Below are positions 1-12,271 of a DNA stretch of 64,000 bases, one piece after another (position 1 is the first letter of the stretch; each line of letters starts with the position of its first letter). Source of the stretch: Hydractinia symbiolongicarpus (taxonomy: Eukaryota; Cnidaria; Hydrozoa; Anthoathecata; Hydractiniidae); assembly GCF_029227915.1 (NCBI RefSeq), contig NC_079889.1:2108001-2172000 (forward strand), in the 5' to 3' direction. The notes beneath the pieces are model-generated. The model worked only from the letters and a program-made list of their open reading frames with translations. It searched no databases and was not told the origin of the DNA. A program made the translations under genes and the position numbers.

Positions 1-128
1 TGAAAGACACCTCCACGCGAAACGTCATGGGTTTGATCATACATAAAACTGTTTTCAAATTGTGTAATAATAGAAGCTTTAATAGAAGCTTTAAACACTC
101 GAGAAGAACCACTTTGTGCTCTGTAATC
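1..128 (-). CDS. possible exon of an unrecognised gene running off the left edge
   Basis: On the minus strand a splice-acceptor-like tract (tgttttcag) ends at 129 and is followed by 42 codons without a stop to the window edge, starting Asp-Tyr-Arg-Ala-Gln. The frame includes a small repeat (KASIKASI) and ends near DVSRGGVF. I do not recognise it. The support is only the acceptor plus an open frame in AT-rich DNA, so it could be chance. Confidence 0.22.
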
Positions 129-599
129 CTGAAAACAATTGACCAAGGTACCTCCCTGGATGTTAGTAAAGCCATTAAGCTCGCTAGTCACATCCAACAG
201 CGTTTATCTAGTATACAAGAAAATGGTCTATCCTGGACCTTACGTGTCTCTATGTATGTTCCTAGATTTTAAACATTTTTCTCTCGCTGGTGAAAATCAA
301 TAACCGATTGCAAAACATTCGTCAAATAAATAAATAAATAAATTGGAATATGTGAAATTTGATACTTTCGTTTGTTTAGCACTGCGTCAATATAACTTAC
401 AATGAAAGTTATCACTAACAATGCAACAAGAGGTACAGATAAAATATAACTTTTAAGTTGAAAAAATATTAAGCGAAACATAATGTAAAGAATGGTGTTT
501 TTAACTACTGTCTTGTTTTCGAAGCATTTTTTGTTATCAGAATACTCGTTGCTATAGAGATAACTCCAAAAATAACAAGTTTTTCTTTGATGCCTCTTA

Positions 600-681
600 G
601 ACGAGGTGGCCGAGTGGTTAAGGCGATGGACTGCTAATCCATTGGGCTCTGCCCGCGTGGGTTCGAATCCCATCCTCGTCG
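600..681 (+). tRNA. tRNA-Ser (anticodon GCU)
   Basis: A full cloverleaf can be folded. The acceptor stem pairs GACGAGG (600-606) with CCTCGTC (674-680), with a G discriminator at 681. The anticodon stem atgga/tccat encloses the loop ctGCTaa, with GCT at 633-635. A long variable arm (gggc...gccc) is typical of tRNA-Ser. The T-loop ttcgaat is in place. Internal Pol III A-box (tggccgagtgg) and B-box (ggttcgaatcc) sequences are intact. There is no intron. It decodes AGC/AGU serine codons and looks functional. Confidence 0.96.
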
Positions 682-684
682 GAA

Positions 685-698
685 TTTTTTTTTTTTTT
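685..698 (+). terminator. Pol III oligo-T terminator of the tRNA-Ser gene
   Basis: A run of fourteen T residues starts three bases after the tRNA discriminator base, the usual RNA polymerase III stop signal. Confidence 0.9.
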
Positions 699-699
699 A

Positions 700-3040
700 C
701 AATAAATAATTAGATATAAATTCGCCTACCGCAACAACACTGTACACTCATTATTTTTAAAAAAGGAGAGGAACTAACTAAAACTGCCCATGTCATTCTT
801 AGAATAAAAAAACTTGAGAGGGAAATTACATTATCGACAAGTTAGGAAAGTAGAAAATATATATCTATATATATGAAAATGACCTCTTTGAGTTGGGCCA
901 CGGTAGTATATGAAGAAGAGAGTATTAAAAATTGCTATGTGAGGAAGCATTATATCAGGTAAAAAAAATTTTGGAACAGAAAATTATTTTCTTGGAATCG
1001 GAAAATCGTCTACCTTCACCTTCTTATCATTTGTGGCAACAAAAATAAAGGCTCCTCTAAAGTTTAAAAAAATTTACGCTAGCTAGATATCAATAAATTG
1101 CTTAGTACCCCTCCAAACCAACCTTCGTTGCCTTAATTGATTTTGAAAAAAATATGATCCTGGATTATCTTACATTACAAGGGCATGGAAAATTGACTTG
1201 ATGACAACTAAATAAAACTTACCTTCTTCGATCCTTTGATTGTATTCTGAAGGCATTCGTGTTACAGATATGCACAAAAATTCATGAAGAATAGCTAAGC
1301 ATTAACAATACGAAATTGGAATACATACATAGCTACTGTCAAAAGTATAACTGACAAGTCAGGAGAAGTTTCGCTTTCTCGCTGCTGCGTTTATGATCCA
1401 GCGAGCGCCGGATTTAAAACAAGTTAATACCCATAATTTTCTATTGAATTTCTTTTATGTCTACGGCCTGTTAACTTTTATTGGGCACGTAATTGAGTGC
1501 AGGAATTTTGTGATTTTTCTTAACTTTAATTGAAGCATTTTTTGTGAATTTGGAAAAGTATTATTTGTATAACTTAAAAAAAATATTTAATACTAGCCAA
1601 ATTCCCGTGGAAGAATTCACTTAATCTCTCATTAAACCGAAGTAAGGGATGCCAAACAAAAACATACAACACAGTAACTTGAATTTTCAAAACTCACATT
1701 TTAACCTCGACTCTGGGCTCTTTGTCTCTTTTATAACGGGATGGCACAAAGAGAAAAAAGCCCTAGGATCGAGGTTGCTCACAATCTGCGTTACTCTATG
1801 TTCATAACTGCCGAAACAAAACGTCCAAAAAATCCAACATTTTTCGTTAAGTCATACGGCAAACCTTCCAAAGTTATACTCAAAATATAAGAAATTAATA
1901 GTTAAAAACACATAAGACAAATATAAAAACTTGAGTCATTTGGTGTATTGTATATCTACCGAAATATTTCAATCCAAAATATAAAAAGAACTGTTTGCTT
2001 CAACAGACCCAAACTTATAATCAAGAAAATCACGCATAAAATCAAAGAAGTTAACAATGCAGCGTTTTCGAATTTAAGAATCGAATATATTTCAAACGAT
2101 TGTAAACATTGATTTAATTTAGATTTTAGGTTTAGGTTTTTTATAAGGACATCAACACTGAATCACACAATCTGTAGTGTGAAAAACAGTAACAACGGAA
2201 AATTACATTTACAGTTTATGTAAATTCTTCTCGTTAATTTTTTCGACAAATGCTATCCTTATTATTCTCAATATGTTCTTAACATGACTACGGCCTGAAA
2301 ATATTTTATGCTTTAATAAAATAAAGCATGCTATAAGTTACTATGGCTAGCTAATGGCAATTCTACTACATGTAACGGCCCATTGCTTGGACACAAAAAC
2401 GTTCAGTTCGTTCAATATACAATAAAAAAGTAAACTTCTAATCGATTTTGTGCGTCATACAAATGTTCATATTAAAAACAAACTATTAAGCTTAGACATA
2501 TTTTTAGGATATTCTAAATTTCTGACCCATTTTTCAGAGTATATTCTTACAACATAAGTGCTTAAAGAAAATATTTTCCAGCTCAAGACACAACAACAAA
2601 CTTAATATTTAAGGAAAAAATTAGCTCTGAAAGAAACGGCTAAAAGACGTTATACACCCAAATTCATTTCTCTACCGAATAACTTAGACAACACACCTGC
2701 TTTCTTTCACTTTCTCAGTAGGTTGCAAGCTAGCTAGCTAGGCTGACAAAAGTCCAATCAGTTTTTTTACTTCAATTGCTAAATTTCGCTTCATCCCAAG
2801 GAGAACGAATTTAAATGTATGGCTACAATTGTCTGATGCATTTCCAATCAATTCTTTTTATGAAGTTATATCATCGTACGTTTTTCTTTTCTGACAGCAA
2901 CATTATTAACTTCGTTCGACAACAACAGTTTGTTTTGTACATTTAAGATTTGAATTACAGTCATATTCGAATGTGATACAACCTCGGTCCCAGAACACAA
3001 AAATATAAAATATAGAAAAACATATAAGCTTTAAGCTAAC
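700..3040. other. no gene recognised
   Basis: AT-rich sequence with no long open frame, no convincing exon and no RNA gene that I can support. It has a few simple AT runs. Confidence 0.5.
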
Positions 3041-3041
3041 C

Positions 3042-3297
3042 TCACGAAGAAAAAGAAAAAGGAGAAAAAGAAGAAAAAAAAGAAGAATTAAAAGAAGAAG
3101 AAAAAGAAGAAGTAAAAGAAGAAGAAAAAGAAGAAGAAAAAAAGAAGAAAAAGAAGAAGAAAAAGAAGAAAAAGAAGAAGAAAAAGAAGAACAAAAAGAA
3201 GAAGAAAAGAAGAAGAAAAAGAAGAAGAAAAAGAAGAAGAAAAAGAAGAAGAAAAAGAAGAAGAAAAAAAGAAGAAGAAGAAGAAGAAAAAAAAAAT
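3042..3297 (+). repeat. polypurine tract of interrupted GAA/GAAAAA units
   Basis: About 255 bases almost entirely A and G, made of interleaved gaa, gaaaaa and gaagaag units. It is imperfect, unlike the pure GAA repeat at 11378. The long poly-Leu/Phe/Ser frame on the other strand is an artefact of this tract. Long purine strands of this type can form triplex DNA. Confidence 0.9.
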
Positions 3298-3594
3298 TTG
3301 GTATGCTTTGTTTGAAGTAACTTCTTCGCTTCGGTTTTCTTTTTTTAGTTGATAAAAAAAAAAAAAATTTCATGAGATACGGCGCATACATGGTAAACCA
3401 CATTTCAACCGTAATGACCGAGAACGGCGTTGTAGTATAAATTACAAATGGACCCTCTGTTTTCTTATTTGGTGGCTTACTTATTCTTTTCGTACATTTT
3501 AGCGTACGCCCACGTCATAAAAAATGATCCGTGAGTTGCGTGTCGTAGACTCACAATTTTACTCACGCAAGGGAATTTTTATATAAGATACTAG

Positions 3595-4368
3595 TCCATA
3601 GAGCCGGTGGAAAAATCCACTTAGGCAGGATAACAGTGAAAAAGAACCCTTAATAAAATCTTAGTGACGTCATCAAGGACCCGTTGAGACACAAAATATT
3701 TTTTTTTTAAAAATTTGTTCACTTGTTGCCTCTATTGTGTAGAGCCTGAATAGCTGATTTAAATAATGTATAGGATCATATGTTTTGGACGAACAAAAAA
3801 TTTTGCTGACGTCAAACACAAACAAATATACAAAAAATTTTTTTGATAAATTGAAATACTCGTTGTCTTCATCGTATAGATCTTGAAACGCTGATCAAGA
3901 AAATGCATAGGATCATGTATTTGTGACAAACAGTTGCAGAGATATTAGGGTTTGAAGGCTTTTTGATGACGTCATCAACTTAACCATTCCGAAACGGATT
4001 CGGGGAACCAGGTTCAAAAACCTTACCCAGATTGGTCCTACGTGGTCACCCACGCCGTGAAAAAAGACTGATGTCACCACCTCGTTTGTATGTTATTTGA
4101 CCTTAAACTTTTAAGTGCACTGAAATGGCTTCATTACTTTAATATAAAATATTGACGTCAAAGAAGGAATATGATGTCGCACCGCAACGTCAGAAAATAT
4201 ATCATGTCAGGCATACCTTTTTCGGCTACATCAAGGTAAAATTAACATACCACTTTGCCTGTTACAGACACGCAGATACAGAGGCAGACAGAGACACACA
4301 CAGACACAGATACACAGATACACAGACACCAAGACACACAGACACACTCTCATATTATTATAAGAGAT
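3595..4368 (+). mobile_element. Helitron-like non-autonomous repeat, copy 1
   Basis: Starts right after a CTAG (3591-3594) with TCCATAGAGCC and carries a perfect short hairpin near the left end (GTGGA-AAAA-TCCAC). It ends in tattattataagaga at 4368. The body contains the family marks: 'cattccgaaacggattcggg', 'tgacgtca' sites, and 'cactttgcctgttacaga'. Related copies lie at 41697-42800 and on the minus strand at 57.4-58.5 kb. The TC...CTAG ends fit Helitrons, but no Rep/helicase gene is present. The class is inferred. Confidence 0.6.
4263..4346 (+). repeat. CAGACA/GATACA-type microsatellite
   Basis: Short degenerate tandem repeat of acagac/acagat/acacag units inside the right end of Helitron-like copy 1. 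Copies at 42.7 and 57.8 kb have only one or two units at the same place, so it expanded locally. Confidence 0.8.
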
Positions 4369-5609
4369 GTATTTTGGTCACCAAGGGTTGCTAATTACGT
4401 CTATGGATACTAGAGATATAATAATACAGACGAGATTTGCAAAAATAATAATCCAGCGGATTGACGTATTACTGCTCCCAACGACGTCATTTTATTATTC
4501 TCCTTATATAGAACATCTTTAAATGCAACATCCAACATATGTAGTTGAAATTAATTGACCAACAATACGTTGTGAATTTAACAATATACTTCGGTTGTTA
4601 AACTCCATTTTTAAGTTTAAAGACAAAATATAAAATATAGGTAAAAGGTTATACAAGTAGTATATAAATTATTTCCTAAAAACATTACAAATATTATAAC
4701 AATTTGCCAATGCAGAAAGAAGTTTTACGGTAACAAGATAAAAAATATTCAAAATAAAATAATAATTTAATGAAGTATCAAGAGACACATGATATAATCA
4801 CCCGAGATAATTATATTTTTTATATTTTTATGTACAGTGATATTTATCTGTTAAAGTATTAAGAACAGGTTTTAATTGATTAGTTATTAAAACTTAAGTG
4901 GCATTAAATGGTGTGCGTTGACTTGTTATTCGAACAAAGAGTGCTAACACCGTCAGGATCCTACATATGTATTCACGTCGATAAGGGAAAGTAATGTCAA
5001 AACGCCTCTGAAGTATTAGTCGCATTATACTTTCCACACGAATGAATTTTATGCTACGAAACACACTAAACATCTATTTGGAAACAGGAACGACAAACGA
5101 AAACCCTTACCCTGACCCTAACCCTTTAAAATTACAATTTTAATTTTATGTCGAAAATATGGAAAAATGGGTCAATGTGAGTTATTTCTTTCTTACGACG
5201 ATTCTAGCGAGGATCAAGGTTCAAATTTTGACAAACTCCCAAACGATTTTGGCAAGTTTCCTGACTTCTTTCCGAAGACAGTTTTGGATGAATGAACCTG
5301 TTTTTTTGCTGACAGTCTTTCAACATTCCAGTTGATTTTTAAGGATGGGAAAAGTAATTTTCTTCCATGTGTGCGTATATTGTGATGTCTTTGTTATTAC
5401 ATGTCATGGCTAGTAACAGCCTGTTGGCATTTCGATCAGGCGTCGTACGGAACAAAAAATCGTGCTGGCAGCTTTTTCATGTTTCTTTATTTGCTGGAGT
5501 GGGATTATGTACTAATGCGTGGTTTGTGTCCGTAATATTAAGCAACAGTGATTTTCTTTTGATAATATTTTGCAACAACGTCTATAAAACTTTCAATACA
5601 AATTAGTAA
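4369..5609. other. no gene recognised
   Basis: AT-rich sequence without a supported coding region. An 81-codon frame near 5367 starts with GTG, is hydrophobic and matches nothing I recognise. Confidence 0.45.
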
Positions 5610-6190
5610 AGTGGACTCTCAAAAACTCGAACCCCTATAACTCAAATCTCTCCTTAACTCGAACAATTTTGCTGGTACGGTGGGATTTCGTAATAAATTC
5701 TCATAAAAAAACTCTGTATTACTCGAACCCGTATAACTCAAATCCTTTCTAAACTCGAATGTTCTTTATGGTCTCTTCAGGTTTTTCCTCTCTATAACTC
5801 AAACTTCGCAACATGTATTTTTTCGGCCCTGTAAATGTAAATAGAGTCTTAACTGGTTCGAATGTTTCATATCTACATGTGTAAGGAATCTTAAATGATT
5901 CAAATGCCATTCGAACAAAACGTAAACACGAGAATAATTGGTTGAGATAAAATATCTTTATTTTTTTATTTGTTCAGTCCGTTCTTAGCCTACAATGTCG
6001 AGGCTTTATCCTGTACAAAGAAAATTTTCGTCCCCATTTCATATAAGGGAGAAAAATCACGCTCAATTGGCCATTCATACAAAATCTTTACAAAAACTTG
6101 GAGAAACTCCCACTCTCTATTACCCGCACCTCTCTGTACTCGAACGGTTTCCGATTTCCCGTGGCTGTTTGAGTTATAGAGAGTCCACTA
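5610..6190 (+). mobile_element. pogo/Tc1-like MITE
   Basis: A 580-bp unit bounded by inverted ends: left aGTGGACTCTCaaaaactcgaa, right rc tagtGGACTCTCtataactc. Many internal 'aactcgaa/aactcaaa' subrepeats occur at both ends. Termini of the type 'gtggactctctataactcgaa' are typical of pogo-group elements, and the right end abuts TA. It has no transposase frame, so it is non-autonomous. The family assignment is by end resemblance only. Confidence 0.6.
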
Positions 6191-6755
6191 TATTATAGAA
6201 GAACTTTTACTCAAATTCTGCAGCAGCTAAAAAGAATTATGTGTCACAATGAGTCTTTTGGTGTTATTTCCATCATAATTTGGGACAACGAAAAATTGAG
6301 GTCTTCTTTCTGGAGCCATATTTTGCGACACAATTGACGTAGCAACACCCAGAATGAGTTTTTAAATATTTTGCCTAAAAAATTTCCAAATAGAAAAGGC
6401 GAGTTAAATTAAAAAAATGAGTTGGCGGTAGAATTCACACCATTACCTCTACCCAAACAACCCTTTCAGTTTGAAAACTATTCAAACAAGGAAATGTTAA
6501 AGGACGGCATGTTGTATAGCAAGTAAACCTTTCGTCTAAATCTCAAAAAACAAATACACAAATTAAGAAACTGAAAACCCCCAACAAATGATTATTATCT
6601 TTTTGCTTATTTCCGAAACAAATGCAATACAATGAACTAAACCAACGTTCTTTTTACATTGCTAATGATGATTAATCATCAGTGAATGCAAAGAAGTATG
6701 TAATAACTACGTATTTCAGCATATGACTTGTCCGATTGTTGCGGATGATAGAAGA
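6191..6755. other. 3' flank of astacin gene 1
   Basis: Downstream (on the minus strand) of the gene 1 stop codon. I saw no clear AATAAA close to the stop and no remnant of the C-terminal domain that genes 2-4 carry. Confidence 0.4.
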
Positions 6756-9700
6756 TCAACCAGCTTTACAGTACATAGCATTCAATTGGTCGGCGTCTAT
6801 GTCCGACAATCCGCATTTCACACATTGACCAAATGCCTTTGCAGGATCTTTTTTACGTACAATCGTTTGCAATCGTTTTCCTTTGACAATTCTTCCAAAG
6901 TCATATCTATTTATAAGATGCAACAACATTGTTATCGCAGGGGAGTAAAGAAAGGGTTTTTTTGTTAAAAATTAACGAAAGGTTTACAAATTACTCATAC
7001 CTTTTATAATGCATGACTGATTGGTAATCATAGGGGAATCCAAAGGTCGTGACATCTTTGGCCAATTGCTTCGCAAAATTATGTCTTTCATCTAGTGGAA
7101 ATGTTATAAAAATCTGTATAATCCACGGGATGAGAGTAAAGAATTACTATGGATTTTGCGTTTGAGCAGACAGCGGGTATAACTACAGAGTTTCTTCTTT
7201 ACAATTAAGTGTGCCTACCATATTCAACGTTATGAAGAAGAATTTTAACATATTTGTCTCGATCAACTCTCGATTGTTCATGAAAGAACCCTAAAGCGTG
7301 CATAATCTAAATAAAACAGAGACACTATTTATAGTACATTCATTTCTTTATTTAAATAAAAAAATACTTAGTGATAAAGCTTCGCTACCTCGTGAACGGC
7401 GACACTTTTATACTCGCATCCCTGTCCAAGAGACACTTGCTGTTTTCCACCCGATCGACCGATGTAACTCCAACATCTAACAAAATGAGCGAGATAATGA
7501 TCTTCACAATAAATGCCATACATTTGTTATGGTTTCAATGAACAATAACATCTATATCGCCCTTTTCGGTTTTTAGGACACATTATAAATCGCAGGAAGG
7601 AGAGGAGATGAGGTGGGGTTGTAGGTGTAATTACAGCCACAACACCCCTCTCAATTACTTATAACAGCCTTTCTCAAAAAGGATTTAATTTGGTAAACTT
7701 CATCTAAAGAATAAGAAGTGCAAGATGGTATGAGTAAAGCTTTTGCTTTTGTCGACATTTTCTCTGTGAAGTCATCGGAAAAATCCATAATCCTTTAGCG
7801 AACCTCCTGTACGAAGCTACTGAAAGTAAAACTGGACAGTCACGTTGCAATTTCTCTTCATGAAATAATTAACGAAATGTGATATATTTTCCCGATTGTA
7901 AAGATTTTACAGAAATTTCGGGTTGTTTCGAATTAATAGACAGGGACAGGTCAGGGGCATCCTTCAGGCATGTTTCCCAAATTCAATGACTTTGGATGAA
8001 AAATTTCCTCTTCGGATTACACTGCAAGCAAGTGCCCAAATAACGCGCATGCGCTGTTACTAGCGCATCTAATACAAATTCAAGAGTTCAATACTGTCCA
8101 CTGAAAAGGTAATTGTTTTTTCATTAGAAAAATGTGTGAAAAATTCACATGCTGACGAAAAAAGGAAGACCTCGTAAGCTTTATAAATTATCATACGTGG
8201 CCGAAATTACTAATCAAGAAACTGGCAGAGGGAGAGGAAAACGAGGCAAAATCTCTCCAGAAACCAAACATGATATGATATGAATTATGAATTGTAAATG
8301 GAGATAAACATGATGGAGATAAGCTTTTTGTTTACTTCAAGAAAAAGGCGTGTGCTTTAAGTATGTATTAGCATAATTATAGACGCCCTGAAACATACTC
8401 CCGTACCCCAATATGCAGAAAATGATGCGTCCTTGTAAAAAATTGCATTGCATAAATACATTAAAGAAACGTACCCCGTTTCTTTGAAAAATGATAAGTA
8501 GTCAATGTCGGTAGATTTTTTCGCACGAAACTTAATACAGGTCTTCGTTTTGTATTCAATCATGGCTTGTTTTATGGCACTTCTAGCCTTAACACCTAAC
8601 AAAGAAAAATACACAAAAGTAATACCTATCAGGAGAAGTAATAATTTCTGTAGGACAAGACATAAATTACGACAACGCCCTTTCAACCACCCAGTGACGT
8701 TATATATTGATTTGGGACCTAGTTGACGTAAAAGTCTATTTAAAAGTGGTAATAGTATTTTAATAAATCGTAATGCATAATTTAAAGTTAAAAATTTGCT
8801 TTAATTTAGTAATTTAATCAATACGCCCGTGGGCGGAGTTTGCTATCTTTTATACTCCCGGATGGGCGCGATAATTAAAATTAAATGTTCTGGTAGAAAG
8901 ATTTCGAAAAAGCACCAGTTGCGATTGTCACCCTCTATTCGAAATAATTATGACGGTAGCGATCATAATTATCGGGAAACGGTCCTAGTTATTGTTAACG
9001 TACTGCTTATAGTCGGGGACTAAAGGCAGTATGTTCGCCATAGTAAGGATTAATCAATGTTACTTGCAATTGTCTTACCCAAACTACTTTCAATGACATA
9101 GGGAATAGGCAACCTCCATTTCTTATGTTTATATACTGTAGCATCTTTCGGAACTCTATCTGTCGATATTTTACTTCCATCAGGGTTAATTCCAAATTCG
9201 GCTTCTTCTTCTCCTTTGCGAAACATAATATCTCCTTGGTCAAGGTGATCACTTTTACCTATATCGTAAAATAAAGAAGAAGCTGTAGTGCATTTTCTTG
9301 CGTCTAAATAATGTTTCTGCGTGCTGGGTTACAAAAGAATCTGGAATATCGAGAATTTTTTAAAAGTTTTAAGGCACTTTATTTGTTTTGACTTTTTTTT
9401 CTCTTTTTGGGTAGCTAATAACTTGAACTTGTTTTATATTTAAACATCGCTTTTAATATTTGATATATTACTGATAACTATTTTTAACTGGTTTAAACAG
9501 GACATCCGTAGCTAAAAAGACTTCAGGACGGGCTTTATACAGCACGGTATAAGTTTTAGTTTCATAGCAACCAAAATGGTAGTTATGGATGTAAAGAAAT
9601 AATGTTGCCGGAGAATAGTCAAAACATAGCTTCATACAGATCTAAAAAAAGAATATGGATAATTTTGAATTCCATTGCATTATTTTATCAAAACAATGAC

Positions 9701-12259
9701 TAGCAAGCAAAACAACGTCGAAGTTGTGTGATAGCTCATTTTTCTGACAAAGAATAAACTTTGTTTCAAAAATGTTTAAAATGATTCTATCAATGGTTAC
9801 CAATGATTACCAATGTTCTGTTTTGGAAAACCGAAATTCAAATCTAACGTTTCATTCTATTTTTAACAAAGCCTATTTTTTACAACCTTGCCACAAGTAA
9901 ATCTTCTCTTTAATAATAGCTGTCGTCTGTCTTTCGCAAAAGACGAGTCCTGTTACGGAAACACGAAATGCGATATATAAAGGACGGGCGAACCCGTGGA
10001 TTTATACACGAGCCACAACTAGATATAAAATAATCCTGGTTACAAACTCAAACAAAATAGCTATCAGTTAATAAATACAATATAATCTGTTTATGTATCT
10101 CTTACCAAAAATATTACCCTCGATCAGCGTATCGGCTTCGCAAGCCCAGTCTATGCTTTTGACATTGGGCAATAGATATAGATACACAAAATGTATAGAT
10201 AGACAAAACAGTTTATATTGCATTAATGTATGTATAGGTTACGGGAACGTCAGAAATTACGCATTTAATCTGTCATTATGCATAATAACAATAGCCCTAG
10301 CCCTCACTTATTTACTAAGTATCCAGAAATACGCATAATACTTAATTGATCGTTGACAAGTTAAAAAGTTTATACATAGGGGTAAAGTATCTGTATCATT
10401 CAATGCAAAACCTAGACGATTCAAAGGATAATACAGTTTTGAGATTCTACATTAGCATTTGGCATAACATTAGGTGTGGTAAAAACAACAAAATCATTCC
10501 TAGACTTGTATAGACCAACAGAATATTGAAAGTTTTTACAAGCGTAAATTTGCTAATTTAGGCAAAAAAAGCTTCAAAGGCTTTAGGAGGAATAAATGAG
10601 TAATTTTAAAATACAATTTTCAACAAATGGAATACAACGCAAAAGAATATATGTTGTTGCGTATTCAGATATAACATTATGATCTGTCTTCAAATGGAAA
10701 ACGCTTAGTAAGAACAGCTTTTGTTGACCGAAATGGTGACACCTTAAAAGAGAACAAGTGTTATTTTATGCATCCAAAACCAATGACATAAAAGAACCCC
10801 CCCCCCCCCTAATTTAAATATCGGAAGAAGCATAGGAGAGATATAAAATACTCAAAGACCATTGGAACTGCTTGTAGTGTAAAGGAGCTTACGTGAAATA
10901 TCCGTCACCCACAGCGCAAGTTGTTCTGGTCACTGGATTTTCAAACATGGGAAGTGCTAACTTGAATTATTATATAACTTACGTTGTCCTTCCGGGGTTT
11001 CAGTAATGTTCTCGTTGATAGATATAGGGTCCAAAATCTCATCTTCTGATCCCGGAAGTATTTCAATAGACTCATCCTCGCCATTTTCAGCTACATTCTC
11101 TTCTTCACTTCCTTCATTTAAACTTTCTCCAGAAAGATCATCACCGATGGGATCCGTAGCAGCATCATTAGCATCACTCCAGTGACAAATTGTACTGCCG
11201 ATGGCAATAAGAATTGTAACCGAAACAACTAAAGGTTAAAAAATTGAAGTTAATTAAAAATGGCAGTTACATGCACGACAAAATTGCGTGCCTCTCGCTA
11301 CTTGCGCATAATTTTGCGTGACGGAGAGACGTATACGGGTATTTTAATATAGATTAATATTCAGGTTAGAGGAATTTGAAGAAGAAGAAGAAGAAGAAGA
11401 AGAAGAAGAAGAAGAAGAAGAAGAAGAAGAAGAAGAAGAAGAAGAAGAAGAAGAAGAAGAAGAAGAAGAAGAAGAAGAAGAAGAAGAAGAAGAAGAAGAA
11501 GAAGAAGAAGAAGAAGAAGAAGAAGAAGAAGAAGAAGAAGAAGAAGAAGAAGAAGAAGAAGAAGAAGAAGAAGAAGAAGAAGAAGAAGAAGAAGAAGAAG
11601 AAGAAGAAGAAGAAGAAGAAGAAGAAGAAGAAGAAGAAGAAGAAGAAGAAGAAGAAGAAGAAGAAGAAGAAGAAGAAGAAGAAGAAGAAGAAGAAGAAGA
11701 ATTGTATTTAGAAAAGGGGTACTTTTAATACAGTTTGTATGGGTTAAGTTACAAAATTTAATTGGTTTTAAGCGCAGAAAAAACATGCTAAGGTGACAGG
11801 AAGAGTGTTTTAAATTGAGTTAACCAATATGTACATTTTTGGATTTTTTCTAGCATTAGATCCCTCTTTCATCTTAGGACTATCTTTTTGCCAGACGGAA
11901 ACACGATCAAAATCCATCATTTTGTATTAAAGATGGTTTGATTTCGAAATTAAAGATATCAAATTCCGTATGCCTAAAAATTACTTCTATGAATGATTAA
12001 TGACATTAAATGATGCCGGTAATATGAAATATGATGACATCATCAATTTTTTTTTTAAATTGTAGAAAAAGAGTATGCAAATGCAAAGTCTCATTGTAAA
12101 CATTCTGGATAAGAAGATACAGAGGTGAGACACAATCGTCCCCACCTAGGCGCCCAAAAAGCTTAGTGGGAATAAAGTTAAGACGTTCTAAATCTGAGAT
12201 TACACTCTTGCAGACTTGTAGAAAAAACAATTGTTAAAACTTTTACCTTGCCACTTCAT
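6756..12259 (-). CDS. astacin gene 1: secreted zinc metalloprotease, catalytic domain only
   Basis: Eight coding exons: 12259-12247, 11228-10983, 9258-9079, 8595-8475, 7476-7389, 7306-7219, 7091-7001 and 6906-6756. All have AG acceptors and GT donors and keep one frame of 325 residues. Order: signal peptide (MKWQVVSVTILIAIGSTIC), acidic propeptide, aspartate-switch-like QGDIMF, mature start near KHKKWRLPIPY, GCWSYIGR, zinc site HEIMHALGFFHEQSR (about 215-229), Met-turn SVMHY, then GQCVKCGLS and LNAMYC. The stop follows three residues later (KAG), so it lacks the C-terminal domain of genes 2-4. Exon 2 starts at acceptor position 12271; the non-coding first exon was not found. Astacins cleave extracellular proteins in digestion, matrix remodelling or venom; which applies here is unknown. 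Confidence 0.86.
9259..10982. other. intron 3 of astacin gene 1
   Basis: A 1.7-kb intron with no supported gene. It contains a C14 run at 10797-10810 and a segment near 9910-10020 (aataatagctgtcgtctgtc, then tatataaaggac) that partly resembles 50.84-50.91 and 52.15 kb. It is probably old transposon sequence. Confidence 0.5.
11378..11701 (+). repeat. perfect (GAA)108 microsatellite in intron 2 of gene 1
   Basis: 324 bases of uninterrupted GAA (108 units). It lies inside intron 2 of gene 1 (11229-12246), so the gene's sense strand reads TTC. The frames encoding poly-Lys and poly-Leu here are artefacts. Confidence 0.98.
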
Positions 12260-12271
12260 TTCAACAGCAAA

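Noticed and set aside
269-673. 134-codon minus-strand frame overlapping the tRNA-Ser
   Set aside because: It reads antisense through the tRNA, and the rest is hydrophobic AT-rich translation. The tRNA explains the conserved part.
2906-3403. 165-codon minus frame rich in Phe, Leu and Ser
   Set aside because: It is the translation of the polypurine tract.
5100-5130. Telomere-like CCCTAA/CCCTGA string
   Set aside because: Only three or four imperfect units. Chance or a small relic; no array.
11361-11786. Poly-Leu and poly-Lys frames
   Set aside because: Pure products of the GAA microsatellite in an intron.
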